This document shows, piece after piece, positions 21,087-21,232 of a stretch of DNA of 21,232 bases. The notes beneath the pieces are model-generated. The model searched no databases. It was not told where the DNA came from and saw nothing but the letters and a program-made list of their open reading frames with translations. Each line of letters starts with the position of its first letter. The first letter of the stretch is position 1. This stretch comes from Pelargonium cotyledonis. Taxonomy: Eukaryota > Streptophyta > Magnoliopsida > Geraniales > Geraniaceae. Where the stretch lies: positions 1 to 21,232 of the forward strand of contig JAYMTA010001200.1 of the NCBI GenBank assembly GCA_036897625.1, given 5' to 3'. A program made the translations under genes and the position numbers.

Positions 21087-21232
21087 AGTACTCATATTGT
21101 GGACTCAACCAATTTTTATCTACAAATGTACGTGTCAAATTCCGCTTCAACTCTATGGATTAAAATGAAAGAGAAGGAAAAAAAAAAACTAACGTTGGTG
21201 AGCTAATGCTAAAAGATTCCAACACATAAAGT

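Noticed and set aside
1..21232. CRISPR arrays, bacterial operons or viral genes
   Set aside because: No regularly spaced repeats, no operon-like gene packing and no viral protein signatures. The window is ordinary plant nuclear DNA.

Overview
This is a plant nuclear window, most likely from a eudicot. The evidence is the very AT-rich intergenic DNA, GT-AG introns that match reading frames, TATA boxes and telo-boxes, and two clearly plant-type genes (a Pumilio RNA-binding protein of the APUM9-12 type and a snakin/GASA peptide). The fragments of small DNA transposons and SINE-like elements also fit. I cannot name the species.

Layout. Positions 1-5860 hold no gene I can support. They contain a near-perfect palindrome (71-105), SINE-like fragments (198-270, 5331-5425), the decayed end of a hAT-like element (about 940-1192) and a complex region with an imperfect 42-bp tandem repeat (3568-3651). 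A five-exon Pumilio gene runs on the + strand at 5973-8454, with a TATA box and telo-boxes. A one-exon gene for a small basic protein follows at 10030-10239 (+). A 320-bp MITE with about 50-bp imperfect terminal inverted repeats and a 7-bp target duplication lies at 10576-10909. A two-exon snakin/GASA gene is on the - strand at 11818-11467. Its upstream region carries a perfect 42-bp tandem duplication and a 19-bp perfect inverted repeat spanning 278 bp. On the - strand at 14572-13401 I can assemble a small four-exon gene that no long ORF reveals. It sits behind a cluster of GGCCCA (site II) promoter motifs of the housekeeping kind and encodes a 66-residue protein I do not recognise. From 14880 to the end I see no supportable gene, only repeats, one short decayed coding-like stretch, transposon-end fragments and AT-rich DNA.

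The genes are independent eukaryotic transcription units. The Pumilio protein should act in post-transcriptional control by binding mRNA 3' UTRs. The GASA peptide should be secreted and disulfide-rich. The two other small proteins are uncharacterised. The points most worth following are the hidden four-exon gene, the unusual base-recognition residues in Pumilio repeats 3-5, and the rearranged upstream region of the GASA gene. I saw no clear new defence or mobile system.
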